Assembly (NCBI RefSeq): GCF_949628215.1
Contig: NC_134288.1
Location: 10,423,682-10,487,681 of the forward strand
DNA from: Phalacrocorax aristotelis
Lineage: Eukaryota; Chordata; Aves; Suliformes; Phalacrocoracidae
Reading direction: 5' to 3'
Length of the DNA stretch: 64,000 nucleotides
A model generated the notes under the pieces. It was not told the origin of the DNA. It saw only the letters and a program-made list of their open reading frames with translations, and searched no databases. Within the stretch, counting starts at the first letter, position 1, and every line of letters begins with the position of its first letter. Shown here one piece after another: positions 26,101 through 37,570 of this stretch. The translations under genes were made by a program, and so were the position numbers.

Positions 26101-29100
26101 TTCCAGAAGTTTTAATTTCTTGATACTAGATACCCCCAAATTATATTTGTATGTTCAGCTTTGATCATAGTAGATGCAAGTAACAGCTTACAGAAATGAG
26201 CAGTTGCCAAAAGAGAAACTTCTGCCCTATTCCAATTCACAAAACTGATCAGTCATTAAGTTGGTCATTCCAACCACAACTCCAAATTCTAAGAGAAGCA
26301 GGTAGATGTTTGTAAACAGACCAAACCAGACCCTTGGGCCGAAGAGGTTACTCACAATTCACAGTTTCATGAAAACAGTGTACCACTTTTTCCTTACAAG
26401 TGGGGATGAAGATGTTTAATGACAGCTCAATAGTGCACGTTCATCCTTACAGGTTAGGAGTCACAGGAGGAAAATAGAAGTTTCATCATTCAGTTTGAGA
26501 AATACTACAGAATTACAGAAAAGGCAAGAATGTGGGAGGCAAATGATTTTCAGGGAACATAAAAAAACCCCAAACTAGTTATATTTTTATTATCAGATTT
26601 AAGAGGCCTACTCAGTTCTCAATGACTGTAGGGGTAAAAACCAAACCAAAACAAAAAACCACAAGCCCCTACCAGTATTTAATTAAAATCTGCCTGACGA
26701 GGATTCAATAAAAGTTCTCCAACGTCAAAGCCAATGCTACCCCATCAGCAGCAGCATTAAAAAAAAAAATCTCCATTTAGCATCTCTGTAGTAGCTACAA
26801 TCCAGAAAGTAAAGTTCAAACAGTAAAGGGCAAGCATTACACCATCAGCAGCCGTAACACACCAGCAAAGAAATGGCTCGCTTGAACAGCTAGGTCTCAG
26901 GGCAGGCAAAGAGACTTCGACACCCCATCAGTCCAGGTTAGATTTAGTCAGGAAATACAACGCATTTAAAGACATCATCAGTTTAAAATTTCTTCTACCA
27001 TGAAAATACATAGGTCTGAATGCAATTAGGAAGTAAAAGGCAGCGAATTTCAGCAGAAAGAATAAGGTGATGCAAAACACTACACGCTTCTAGTCATTCA
27101 TATTATCAAAGCTTTGTTTCTGCAATCCAAACACGAACCACAAGCAAAATCTAACTCCAATTAGCAGAACATAAAATAACAGGGAGCCTTTATTAAACAT
27201 TTCACTCTCTACTCCAGGACTTCAAACGAGAGACTTGGCTTTGACCTGTCAAACCATCTACCTGATATTACAGGGCCAGCTATAGCGTGTGGAAGCTGGA
27301 CACTACAGAAGTGTAACCAAAAGACAGAATTTCTGAGAAATCTTAGAAAAATCCATTTATTAACCTTCATTAGCTCTGGCAATGCATGAAGAATTTCAAG
27401 AGAAAACCAGGTCTGAAAATGAAAGCTAAGGGAAAATGTTAGCCTCCACATTTTGGAAGGAGGGCAATTGTAAATTTCTAATTCTAATTTCTTAACTGTA
27501 AAGTTTAAGGGGGGAGGGGAGAGGAAAGACCAGAGATGCATGTTTTGCTACAGTGTTCTTAGACTAACAAGCAGTGAAAAGATTTTGTTAGAGAAAGCAT
27601 GCAAACTTTAACGTTAAACAAAAAATAAAATCCAAGACAATCACTTCTTACCAGTAACAAACTGGGTTCCAGGTCTAGTGTTTCTCCTACAACAGCTGAG
27701 GACATCAACAGCCCTAGGGCAGCACAGGTAGTGCACTTTTCTGCAACCTTCCAGTAGCACTGGTATGAACTCTTATAGGAGAAAGACAGAACTACAATTT
27801 AAAAAAAAAAAACAAAACCAAAAAGTTATTAGCATTGAACTACAAGATTACTGGACAACAGTGATGCATTTTTAAGTGCTTTCCCTCCAAACTCAGTTAT
27901 AACACCTCTTTTGAACCCCAAATGAACCCCACAAAACATTAACTCAGAGCGTATCAATACACTGCTGGTAATTAAATCCTGGTTACCTTTTTGCAATAAT
28001 ATAAGCCAGAGTTAGTTCTTAAAGTATGGGAAAAAAAAGTCTAATTTTAGATACTAAAACTTCAAACAGACCCTTGAAACAACAGTGTTTCCTGTTTGGT
28101 AGCTTTTCAAAACATTCTCACTTTAATGACTTTTTAAAGAGACATTTGTGGCCTGAAGGACACTAATTCACCTTATCTGACCTGTAAAACACTGAGGTTA
28201 AAAAGCTGCCGATACAACTCCTGGAAAAAAAAAAAAAAATCTAGTTTGCAATGGAATATTCATGAGCATTTCCTCTTGAAATGTTTAATGGCCAGTTCCT
28301 ACTGCCTGACACCACTCTAGCTTAAGAGGCTAAACAATCCCAAGATCTTGAAAACTCTGTGTAAAAATAGAGATATTTGGGTACAGTAAGGCACCTTCAC
28401 AGATAGACTTCTCAGATAAAATACTAACATTTATTATTACAAGGTATAAAGAATAGGAAGAATTCATCTAAACAAAGCTTTTTGTCTGTGAGTACGCATC
28501 CATTATAACTGTTGTCTTGTACACCTGCTTTTCTTACACAAAACAATCTTTATTTTCTTCAGAATAGCATATTCACTACACTTGCAACATTTAACTTTAA
28601 CTAAAACTTCTGACGGCACTTTATGCAAAACTGTATACTGTTTATATACCGTTAATCATTACAGCAAAGTATTTGCCACATATTTCTGATCTCTATTTCA
28701 AACGTCTTCAATACACGGAATAGCTCTCAGTGAAAATAAGCTATACATCAATACTGTGGATTTCAAGACTGACCTTCTGTAGCAACAGATTGTGAAAGAA
28801 AACATCAGAAAATAAAAATTAAGAAAGCTTTCCCAATACAAACTGAAGTCATTATAAATGGTAAAATGGCATATCTAATAAACAAATGGAGAAATAAGGA
28901 AATCCAAGCATTCTTATGCCAACAAGCAGAACCGTGAAAATCTTGAAAACAAATATGACCCAACTGAAGCAAATACCATTGACTTTGTTCTCTATTTCTA
29001 TTTCAAACTGCCAAGTCTTGCCTTTCTTTAATTCTGATGGCTTCTCCATAGCAATTGTTTTGGCTAGCTCTTTTTAGTCCGGTTATTAAGACAGTTAAAA

Positions 29101-31528
29101 AAGAACAAAGTGGGGGAGTGAGGGAGCCAGACCAACACAGACACTTGGGAAATGACTTTGCTAACAAAGTGTAAAAGTAATACGTATTCACACTTAGTCT
29201 TAGGACTGTTACTGTTAAGACTCTCATTTACACCTAGGCCCCAGAGTCACAAAATGAGCCAGAATAGTCTGTTAAGAATGGTAAAGCTGAGACCTATACT
29301 ATTTTGCACTGCTCTGCATTTTTTTCTTCTTGTTTTGAGCTCTGCACCTGTTTTCCTCTTCTAATCGAACAGAAGAGAACCAAGTGACCATGATTAATGG
29401 TGGCCGCCCTACCACAAGATAGGAGCAGAATAGCCAGAGGTATTTCTTCAACTTTTGCAGTTGGGTAATATTTCTAAACAAGCCTTTGTTATCAATGGTA
29501 AGTCAAATTTCATGAAGAACTGTAAGTCCTCATGACAATGTTCTCTCCAGCTACTCCTTCTCCTTTCCTTACTACATTACAAAAACATCCTTAAATGCTG
29601 AGAACTTACCAATATTTTAATTTTTTTTCCGCTAACAAAAACAAACATCACAATGTTTCACTGCTGGATAGCACATCATTTAATGAATAGAGAAGAATGG
29701 TCTCTGGTAACAAGCTCCGAAAGGTTCATCAGATATCCTGTATAAAGAATAGGAGGCAAAAATTAAAATCTAAATTTTAACTTAATGCAAAAACCTTCAG
29801 TGTCACATAATTACAGGCAACACTTAAAATAACTGCACATTTACAACACTGATTGCCATTTTGAGCAAGAAATATTCTGATATATAGGAAATATATTCTG
29901 ACATATAGGAAAAATTATTTAGCTCATGTTAAGTTCAACATACAAATTTTAAGACTATTAACAACTTCTGACTATGCTTCAGCAACAGTGCTTTGAAAAA
30001 GTCACTGTAAAAACCAGTACTTTATATGAGGATTTCAAACTAGTGTAACAATTGTTTCCTCCAGTTACTGTCATAAAGTTTCAGTTAATGTTCCTGTGAC
30101 ACCTGCCATCCACACACTTTAAATGGGGTTAGTATTAATCTAACGTCACAGTTACAGTGATTTCCCTCCAAACCAAAGTATTTGCCTAAGGCTACAGAAA
30201 AATTATGTGCCCACATTATAGAGAAGTCAGATATTTGAGTTCTATTCCCACCCAACTCAGCTGAATCAGCACCTTCAAAAGCCAGCGTCACCCTCAAGTT
30301 AAAGAATGGTGTGCTTGAAAGCGCTAAGTAGAGTGGTTTGTTCCTCTTACAAAATTTAAAAGTTTTGAGAAAAGAAACCCCACAAAGATACAGAAATCAA
30401 TGCAAATACCTAACAGAAGGTAAAAGTTTTATTTTCCATGCCTGTAAAAGTTATGCAGCCCAAAACATGATATTCCAACAGGCAACAATTTGCTCATACA
30501 ACAGGATGCACCTGTCTTTACAGGACACTAGGTGTTTGCTCTAGTTCAAAACGCTTACTTGCAGTAATATCTCTTTGTATTTCCTCTGCATTTCACTTAC
30601 TCATTTCCCTATAACTTCCAACTCTGCCCATGTGCCTGTCTCTCCATCCTCTCTCTCCATCATCGAGAGCTCCATCATGGTACAGAAACAGTTGCTTGTA
30701 TCATTCCCCTATTTTTGTTCTCTCTCTCATCTGGTGGCACCAAGAGAAGAACAGATCCAGCACTACCCACACCATGGCCTTGCACAACGCAGTAAGAACA
30801 TGGAAGAGCTAGCCAGCACTTAAAAAGCAAGTATCTTACAGGGTACCAAGCTTGAGAAGTCTGGTGATCTCACAAAAAATATAAGAATTTGGCTACAGAT
30901 ATACCTGCTACTCCAGCAGTGAAGATTAAAAAACAACCTGAAAAAATCCAAATGGCTGTGGCTAGTATGACACTTACCTGTCCAAGTGCCCTTAACTCCT
31001 ACAAGACCTTAATCTTCCACTTAAAAGAAAAAAAAGACACACAAAAGAAGCCTAAGCAAGAGACTTTGTCCTTTTGCATCTATTAGCCAAAAAAAAAACC
31101 ATAAAGAGCATCTTAAAAAAAAAAAAAAGAGAGGATTAAAGAACTGCAAGCATCTCACACTGGGAATTGCCCTTGAAGAATAGTTCCCCCAAAACTTTCT
31201 CACTGGTTTTTGGCTTTTTAAACTAGGGATTCTTTGCTAAATTTCCCAAACTCAGTACTTAAAAAGGGAGGGAGCAAAGAAGGAGGAAGAATCATGAGGT
31301 AACTTTTAAAAAGAAGTATATCAGCAGGAAGAACCAAGGGAAAGAGCACCTAAGAGACATGTAAGGAGTCAAGAATAATCCAAGAGTAAAAAAGAAAAAA
31401 ATCATCCAGTGCAAAACTAAAGATAACATATGAGGTGCTCTGTGAACAATTTAATTTTGTTTGTGTAATTCGCAGTACAAGCACTTAGTCCCTTCTTACT
31501 CATAGTCCAGATTTGATCAACTATTACC

Positions 31529-31548
31529 AAAAAAAAAAAAAAAAAAAA
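31529..31548 (+). repeat. Poly(A) run, 20 nt
   Basis: An uninterrupted A20 tract. No SINE or processed-pseudogene body is recognisable upstream of it. Confidence 0.9.
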
Positions 31549-34500
31549 GGAAGTGGATTGAAGCCAAGGATACAGTGGTAACAAGAAGGAAGTCAATAAG
31601 ATAGTTTTCTATTTAGCCACCACCTCATCCTCCAATACTATAGGGGCAGGACTTTTAGGAGTACTGCATCATAACTACTTTGCTTATCAGTACTTAAATT
31701 AGTTGGTGTCAGGTTTAGGTATCTGAAGCACCTAATGGCTGATACAGGCCATCGATTCTTCTCTTCCAGAGCACTAGTCAGAAAGGTATTTCCTCCAAAT
31801 GGTGTATTCATGCAAAAGGTGCAAATTTTGTTTAAGCCTTTCCTCAAAGAGGGTGAACTAACTGCCTGAAATATCAACTCTTTCTGCAGAGTTCTTAATC
31901 ACATGGTGAGAAATACCAGGAAGCAAACTCACTTGGATGGAATAAGCAGTTTGTTCAACACATGAGGAGGAAATAATTAGGAAAGATAACTAGGTATTTA
32001 AGTATATGCAGGTATAAATATATTCTTTAATACATGAAACCCTACTCAGTTTTCTAAGTAGGGTTCTTAAGCAGCTAAGTTCCTGGCACACACTCTGGCA
32101 TTCTTGGTACTAAGTTTATTTTAATCCATACACAAGCTAGTAGCTGTGTTTGGAGAATATTTCTGTTGCCTCACTGCCTCCCTCCATTACAGGAGACCCC
32201 AACTCAGTTTTACTACAAAGCAAATGCTAGGCAACTGCCAACATCTGCAGATGTCATCTTCCCATGTACACAACCCAAGTGAATAACAGGACAGAAGGGA
32301 TCCCCGCTGTATGGGCTGGAATAAAAGCAAGCCACATCCCCAAAAAACAAGGCAAAAGGTGAGCTTCAACTCTAACTTGGCATCTACCTGCTTCGTTTCA
32401 CCAAAGCTGCTGCCCCTCTTGGCAGCCACATTGTTCCAATGCACACACGCAACAGAACACCGCAAAGTGGAACACATTTCCATCTAATTAGAATTACCGT
32501 CAAGGATCTCATCCTTCCTGTGAAGCACTCTGAAGCTATTAAAAACCAACACTTCACCAGCAGTTAAAACACAAACTGATGTTTCTTAAATATATGTGTA
32601 CAAAAGAAAGCTAAAGCAGGTGTTAAGAAAATAACTGCACCACAGCTAACTTGGTAAGGGACAGAAAACCCCACCCACGAGCCTCTGAGCTCCACTGTAC
32701 CTTGTAGGAAGTTCAGTGAGGACTTCACACTACTTGCATTTATGAAGAATAAGTGTTTTTAGTGCAACTATGGTTTTTCATCAGTACATTAGAAAATGTT
32801 TCGGAAGAGCTGAGTAAACCCCAGCACCCCTGTTTTACAAAACGGGAGACTGATAAAAAGCAGTTGTGGCACCAGCACATTCAACCAACATCTATGGGAT
32901 GGGAACTGAATCCCAAGTAGCTATCCCTGCAAACTGGACATCCTTGCGCATCCAAATACACCAAGGCAGCATGAACCAGAAAGCTATTGAACTTTTAGGG
33001 ACACTGAGATTCATTCCTCTCGCATCTCAAGTGAAAGAAATCCTGCAACAAGTGATACATGCTTTTATTTCTCATCCTGCCTAAAGGACTAAAGTTCTAG
33101 AGGAAATTGAGAAAACCAACTACTGAACGTTGTATTTAAGGGGGCTGTAACACAAACGTATCACCGAGCAAAACAGAAAGTCCCCAAGAGATTAACACCA
33201 AGTTTTGAAGCAACAAATTTTAACACTAGAGTCCCGACTGTAATTGTACTTGACCAAAATATCGTAAAAATGCTCAGGGAGATCCTTAGGCGAAGAGTAA
33301 AATCGCAGTACTTCATGCAGCCCAAATACCTCCCTCTATCTCACCGCCGTGGTAGGTCCTTGTACTCTCGCCTAACGTGACCCCTGCTATCTACAGACAA
33401 CCCCGCGGCATGCTTGCTTTCACTATTAATACATTTTAAGTTTCAAATATCACACACGTAAAACACAGGTAAGCTATGCACTTAAAAAATATTCAAGCCA
33501 GCTGTAAGGCAGAAGCAAAATATAAACTCAGTATTAATCTTTTTGTGCAAAGTGTCAGAATTTTCTAGGGTAATGCTCGCAGCCAGGAATGGACGTGAAC
33601 CGCTGGCTCCTGGGAATTATAACGGACATGTGGGATAACCGTTACAACTGCAGGTAGCTCTTCAAAGACTTAAACTAAGCTCCCTCTTTGCCCTTTTGTT
33701 TGCCCATTAAACTAAGCACACAGGAGCAAGGAACACCCATGTGAATGCTTTTTACCAATTTAGGGGGAGTCTAGAGAGCGTTACAGAGTGCTCTGGGGCA
33801 GCCAGCAAAACCAGCAAGAACATGAAGGGAAAAATGTCCTGGGAAAGGTTGAGCTGTTTATGAAATAATTCTGCTCTGAAAGCAAGCAACAGCAGTTTGG
33901 ATTGGGTGTTAGCCTGCTGCTGCGCTGCTGGGAGGACAGGAAACTTTGCTTAGAAACTTCAAAAACACATATCTAAAAAAAAAATATCCACAGAAGTGGA
34001 TAGCAAAGACTTCACAGCAATGCAACATGTTACAGGAGGAAAAGCAGACATATTAACAGCAAATAACAGATCTTTCTAATGTGAGGCATTTTCCCTTTTG
34101 ACAGAGGACTGCTGGGGAGGTGGGGACTGCTAAACTGGTTTTCCTCTAAGCACTTCCAGTTATAAAAAAAAAAGAAAAAAAATCCTTTTGCGAAGAACAT
34201 ACCCACTGTTGTACAACTGTCCCAGAAAACAAAGACCACGGGGAGAAAGTGGCCCATTTTCTTTGGTCTCCAAGAACCCTGTGTACAGGTCATGTTTTCA
34301 AAGGCTCAATCCTACACACTCTAGAATGAAGCAGCATTTAAAGTATATGAATAAACATCTAATGTTAGAATTATTGGAATACCCCATTTTTGGGGACCAT
34401 ATAAAAATTGACTCAATTATACCAAAGCTAATGCAGATTCTATGAAAACAACTGCAAGAGAAGTTTAGCTGTGAGTGAGTTTCCCCCTCCTGGACAGGCT

Positions 34501-35975
34501 GCATCAAAAACAAAAACCTAGTTTTCTTTTTCACTTACAGTTATCCCACTAGCGTACCCAACCACGTACCTAAATCCCGTTTTGTAGCTCTCCCTCCAGC
34601 CCATGGGGCAGGCTCCTCTACCCACTTCGAGTCAGTTCCCAAAAAGCACCTTAAAGCGATAATTCCTCACCACATGTTGAAAATATTGTGACTAATAATA
34701 CACTCCACCCTTTTTTTCCATCACTAAGATTTTCAAAATATAAAACTTGACAAACAGTGAGAGAAGCTAGAGGGAATTTAGAAGGGCAAAATCAAATTTT
34801 ATTTCCCATTAAAAGATGCTATAAAAACATAAAATGTTCAAGGTGTTGATAATAGTGGAAGAGCTACCCAGACACAGCAAGCTTCTTCCTCAAAATTACG
34901 TTTTTCTCAACTCTTCTTGGAGCTTTTCCTTTTAATCCCCACAGAAAAACAAAAAGAAAAAAAATACTCCCTCTCCTTTTTGAGAAAATACATTTAATAC
35001 CATTAGAAGCAGAGCTGCTCTATGTACACAGAGAACCCACACTTGTAATAAACACTCGATCGAGTTCAAGAACTGAGACCTAGATCTATACTACAGTAAC
35101 TAAATGCTAAAAATTATACCAGTGATGCAATTAAAATGCATGCAAGAACTTTGGTACAGGTGTCTACAATACCACTGTTTGCAAAACACATCTCCTAATT
35201 AGCATGGCTTTAAACAATGCTGATAATAATCCGGTCCTGTAAAGCTTGCCAAATGAATCATTGAGATTGCAAAATAAAAAGCATGAGGAATTCATTAAAG
35301 AGCTGTTAAACTATCCTTTGTTTATCTTTCCCCTGTCAGGTGTAAAAATAAATAAATATTGGTTTATATCTCCGGATTTCATCCAAACGCTCAGCTTCAC
35401 AATAACGTGCCGGTGAAGAACCTCCTCAGTAGGTACCAACATTTTTTTTTTTCCTCCTCTGTTTCAAAAGCTAAATCCTCCCACTATTACAGTCCTGAAA
35501 ATCTGCTCCATTCTCTATTTGTCATCTGGGATTGAGTTATCAGACACTACTTGTATTACTTTGGGAACTGACATGTCTATTTACAGAGACACAAAGGCAA
35601 TCCAGCAGCACAACCCCTTCTCTTACCAGCACCTTTCACAGCACCTCTCCTCCTCCCCTCGAGCAAATTTTACAAACACTTTCTTCTGGGGAGGGGGGAG
35701 GACACCTCACTAGTTTCCCAGCATGACAGTAAACATTTCCAGCCACTTTTGCACTTGTTACAGCCTTATGAAAAAATCACCTATATCCCCCCAAAAGGAA
35801 CAGCATTATTTTTTCAAGGTTTTTTTTTTGTTTGTTGGTGGGTTTGTTTTCATTAAAAAAAAAATAAAAAGAGGGTCACTTCCCCCATTTCAGCCTGCAA
35901 TTAAAATGGAGGCAAGGCCAGGCGATCTATGTCTGGCTTTAGGGGGAGACAATAACCCAAAACAGGCCTGGCTTT

Positions 35976-36056
35976 AAAAAAAAAAAAAAAAAAAAAAAAA
36001 GAGAGAGAGAGGAGAGGGAAAAAAGAGAGAGAGAGAGAGAGGCAGAAAGAGAGAAA
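35976..36056 (+). repeat. A25 plus GA microsatellite
   Basis: Twenty-five A residues are followed directly by an interrupted (GA)n array. It lies about 0.7 kb downstream, in the direction of transcription, from the ZBTB46 exon 1 donor. The purine strand is the plus strand, so the transcript carries the pyrimidine tract. It is likely length-polymorphic. Confidence 0.95.
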
Positions 36057-36429
36057 TACAACATGCTTCACCAGTATTATTACCTCATCCCTTTTTCCAA
36101 GCAGTTTTGAACCACACTCCTGACAAACTCTTGGTCCAACTTGCACGGATGCTGGTTTTTAGGGGGCGGAAAGGGTTTTAATGCTGGAGCCGGGATTGAG
36201 GCTGGCTATTCGCAAGTGGAGCTGCTGTTAAAATGCCCCCTTGTCTCTTCTCCTCTCCCTTGAGCTGGGTGTTGACGCAGCAGAAATTACCAGCTGGAAA
36301 ATTCCCCTTTTGGAGGTTACGGGGAGGGGGGGGGGGCGGGCGGAGGAGCGAGGGGAGGGGAAGGCCGGGGGAGGGGGGTTAAACCCTGCCACTTACCAAG
36401 TTAAGCCATCCACCCACACCAAATAAGAC

Positions 36430-37570
36430 ATCGCGTCCCAAAGAAGAAGACACCGTGCCCCCCTCGGCGGGCAGGGAGCGATCGGCCCCCGCTCCCCCCG
36501 CGGCGGGCTCTGCCCGAGGGGGGCGGAGGGGTTCGGGGGGGAGTGAGAATAACGGTGATAATTAATGAGGGGGTGGGGGCTCCCCGCCGCCCCCGGGGCT
36601 GCTGCCCGCCTGGCCTCGCCTCAGGGCGGCCGCGGGGATGGGGGTGGCCCGCCGCTGCTGCCTGAGGGGGCGGGCGGCCATGACGACCCCCGGCTCGCCT
36701 CAGGAGGCGGAGGGGGGGGCGGGGGCGGCGCGCTTACCTGGGCCCCGTGGAGGAGAGCGGGGTCTCGGAGCGGCCGGAGCTCTGGCTCCGTCGGTCACTC
36801 CGTGCCTCTCCTCCCGGGTGGGGAGGGGAAGGGGAAGGGGGGGGGGGAGGGCGGAGGAGGGGGGGGGAGAAGCCGGCGGACGGGGGGGGAGGCGGGGGGG
36901 GGGACCCGGGCGCGCTCCCGCCGCTCCCTCGGGCGCGCGGGGCGCGAGCCCGCGGCGGGGCGGGGGGGCGGTGCCGCGCGGCGCGTGCTGGTGCTTTCCC
37001 CGCCCCCTCTCTCCCCCCTCCACCCACCGCCTGCCGATGATTGGACGGCGGCGGAGAAACGTGTCTCCGTAAGCACCGCCCCCAGCTCGGCCCCGCCCCC
37101 TTTACCCCCGTGCGGCGGGGGGCGCCGGCGGCGGCGGCTCTGCCACTGCCGGACACCGGAAGTAAGGGAGGGCGGGGGCGCGCGCCCGGGCTCGCCCGCG
37201 CGGGGCATGACGGGACGGCGCGGTGACAGGGCTGAGGCGGAGAGCGGGCGGGCGGGCAGCTCTTCTCCGCTCACCATCCCGCTCCCGGTCCCTCCGGGTC
37301 CCCTTGGCCGTCTCCTGCCGTGGCGGCAGGTGCGCCTGGCCCGAGGAGGGGGGCGCGGCGCGGTGCTGCTGGCCGGTTGTCATCCTCTCCCTTGGGGCGC
37401 GTCCCTTCAGGCCCACCGCGGCCTCCACCGGGAGCCACGCCCGGGTGAGGGCGAGGAGCAGCCGGGATAGGGGGCGGGGGGTTTGCTCATCACGGGAGCG
37501 GCGCTGGGCCGCTGCCCCAGCCGCGCTGCAGCCCCCTCGGCACCTTGCGGGGCGGGGGGGAATCATCACT
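36430..37570. promoter_or_regulatory. ZBTB46: CpG-island promoter of ZBTB46
   Basis: About 1.1 kb of very GC- and CpG-rich DNA is flanked by AT-richer sequence on both sides. In minus orientation it carries a CCAAT box (ATTGG on plus, 37,040-37,044), GC boxes of the form CCCCGCCCC (36,998-37,007 and 37,091-37,100) and an ETS-like ACCGGAAGT on the plus strand (37,156-37,164). No TATA box is seen. This layout suits dispersed initiation between about 36,950 and 37,020. The long open frames here (for example 36,565-37,470) are low-complexity Gly/Arg/Pro frames and are not genes. Confidence 0.85.
36738..36980 (-). other. ZBTB46: ZBTB46 noncoding exon 1 (5' end approximate)
   Basis: A strong donor, GGGCCCAG|GTAAGCG, lies on the minus strand with its last exon base at 36,738, inside the CpG island and downstream of CCAAT and GC boxes. 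Read in the frame that would join exon 2, it has a TGA at 36,797-36,795 and no ATG after it, so it is untranslated in that frame. The 5' boundary is a guess from motif position. Confidence 0.6.

Larger units (their letters stand above)
20151..36737 (-). other. ZBTB46: ZBTB46 intron 1
   Basis: This 16.6 kb first intron is AT-rich through most of its length and turns purine- and GC-rich from about 36,150 as it enters the promoter CpG island. It contains short homopolymers, a 20-A run at 31,529-31,548 and an A25/GA tract at 35,976-36,056. I recognise no CR1 copy, coding exon or RNA gene in it. A region around 22,060-23,560 has longer open frames on both strands, but none resembles a known protein. 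Confidence 0.75.
1..36980 (-). other. ZBTB46: ZBTB46 gene span, partial (5' portion)
   Basis: Three exons on the minus strand join in phase into one protein start: exon 1 (noncoding, about 36,980-36,738), exon 2 (20,150-19,181) and exon 3 (1,826-1,545). Both coding exons match vertebrate ZBTB46 (also called BTBD4) closely along their length. Known of the family: ZBTB46 is a nuclear BTB-C2H2 repressor that marks classical dendritic cells and endothelium. About 407 of roughly 590 residues are encoded here. The C2H2 zinc fingers must lie left of position 1. The transcription start is placed only roughly, from promoter motifs. Confidence 0.93.

Noticed and set aside
36565..37470. 301-codon plus-strand open frame in the ZBTB46 CpG island
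   Set aside because: The translation is Gly/Arg/Pro low complexity driven by G and C runs. The island is explained as a promoter.
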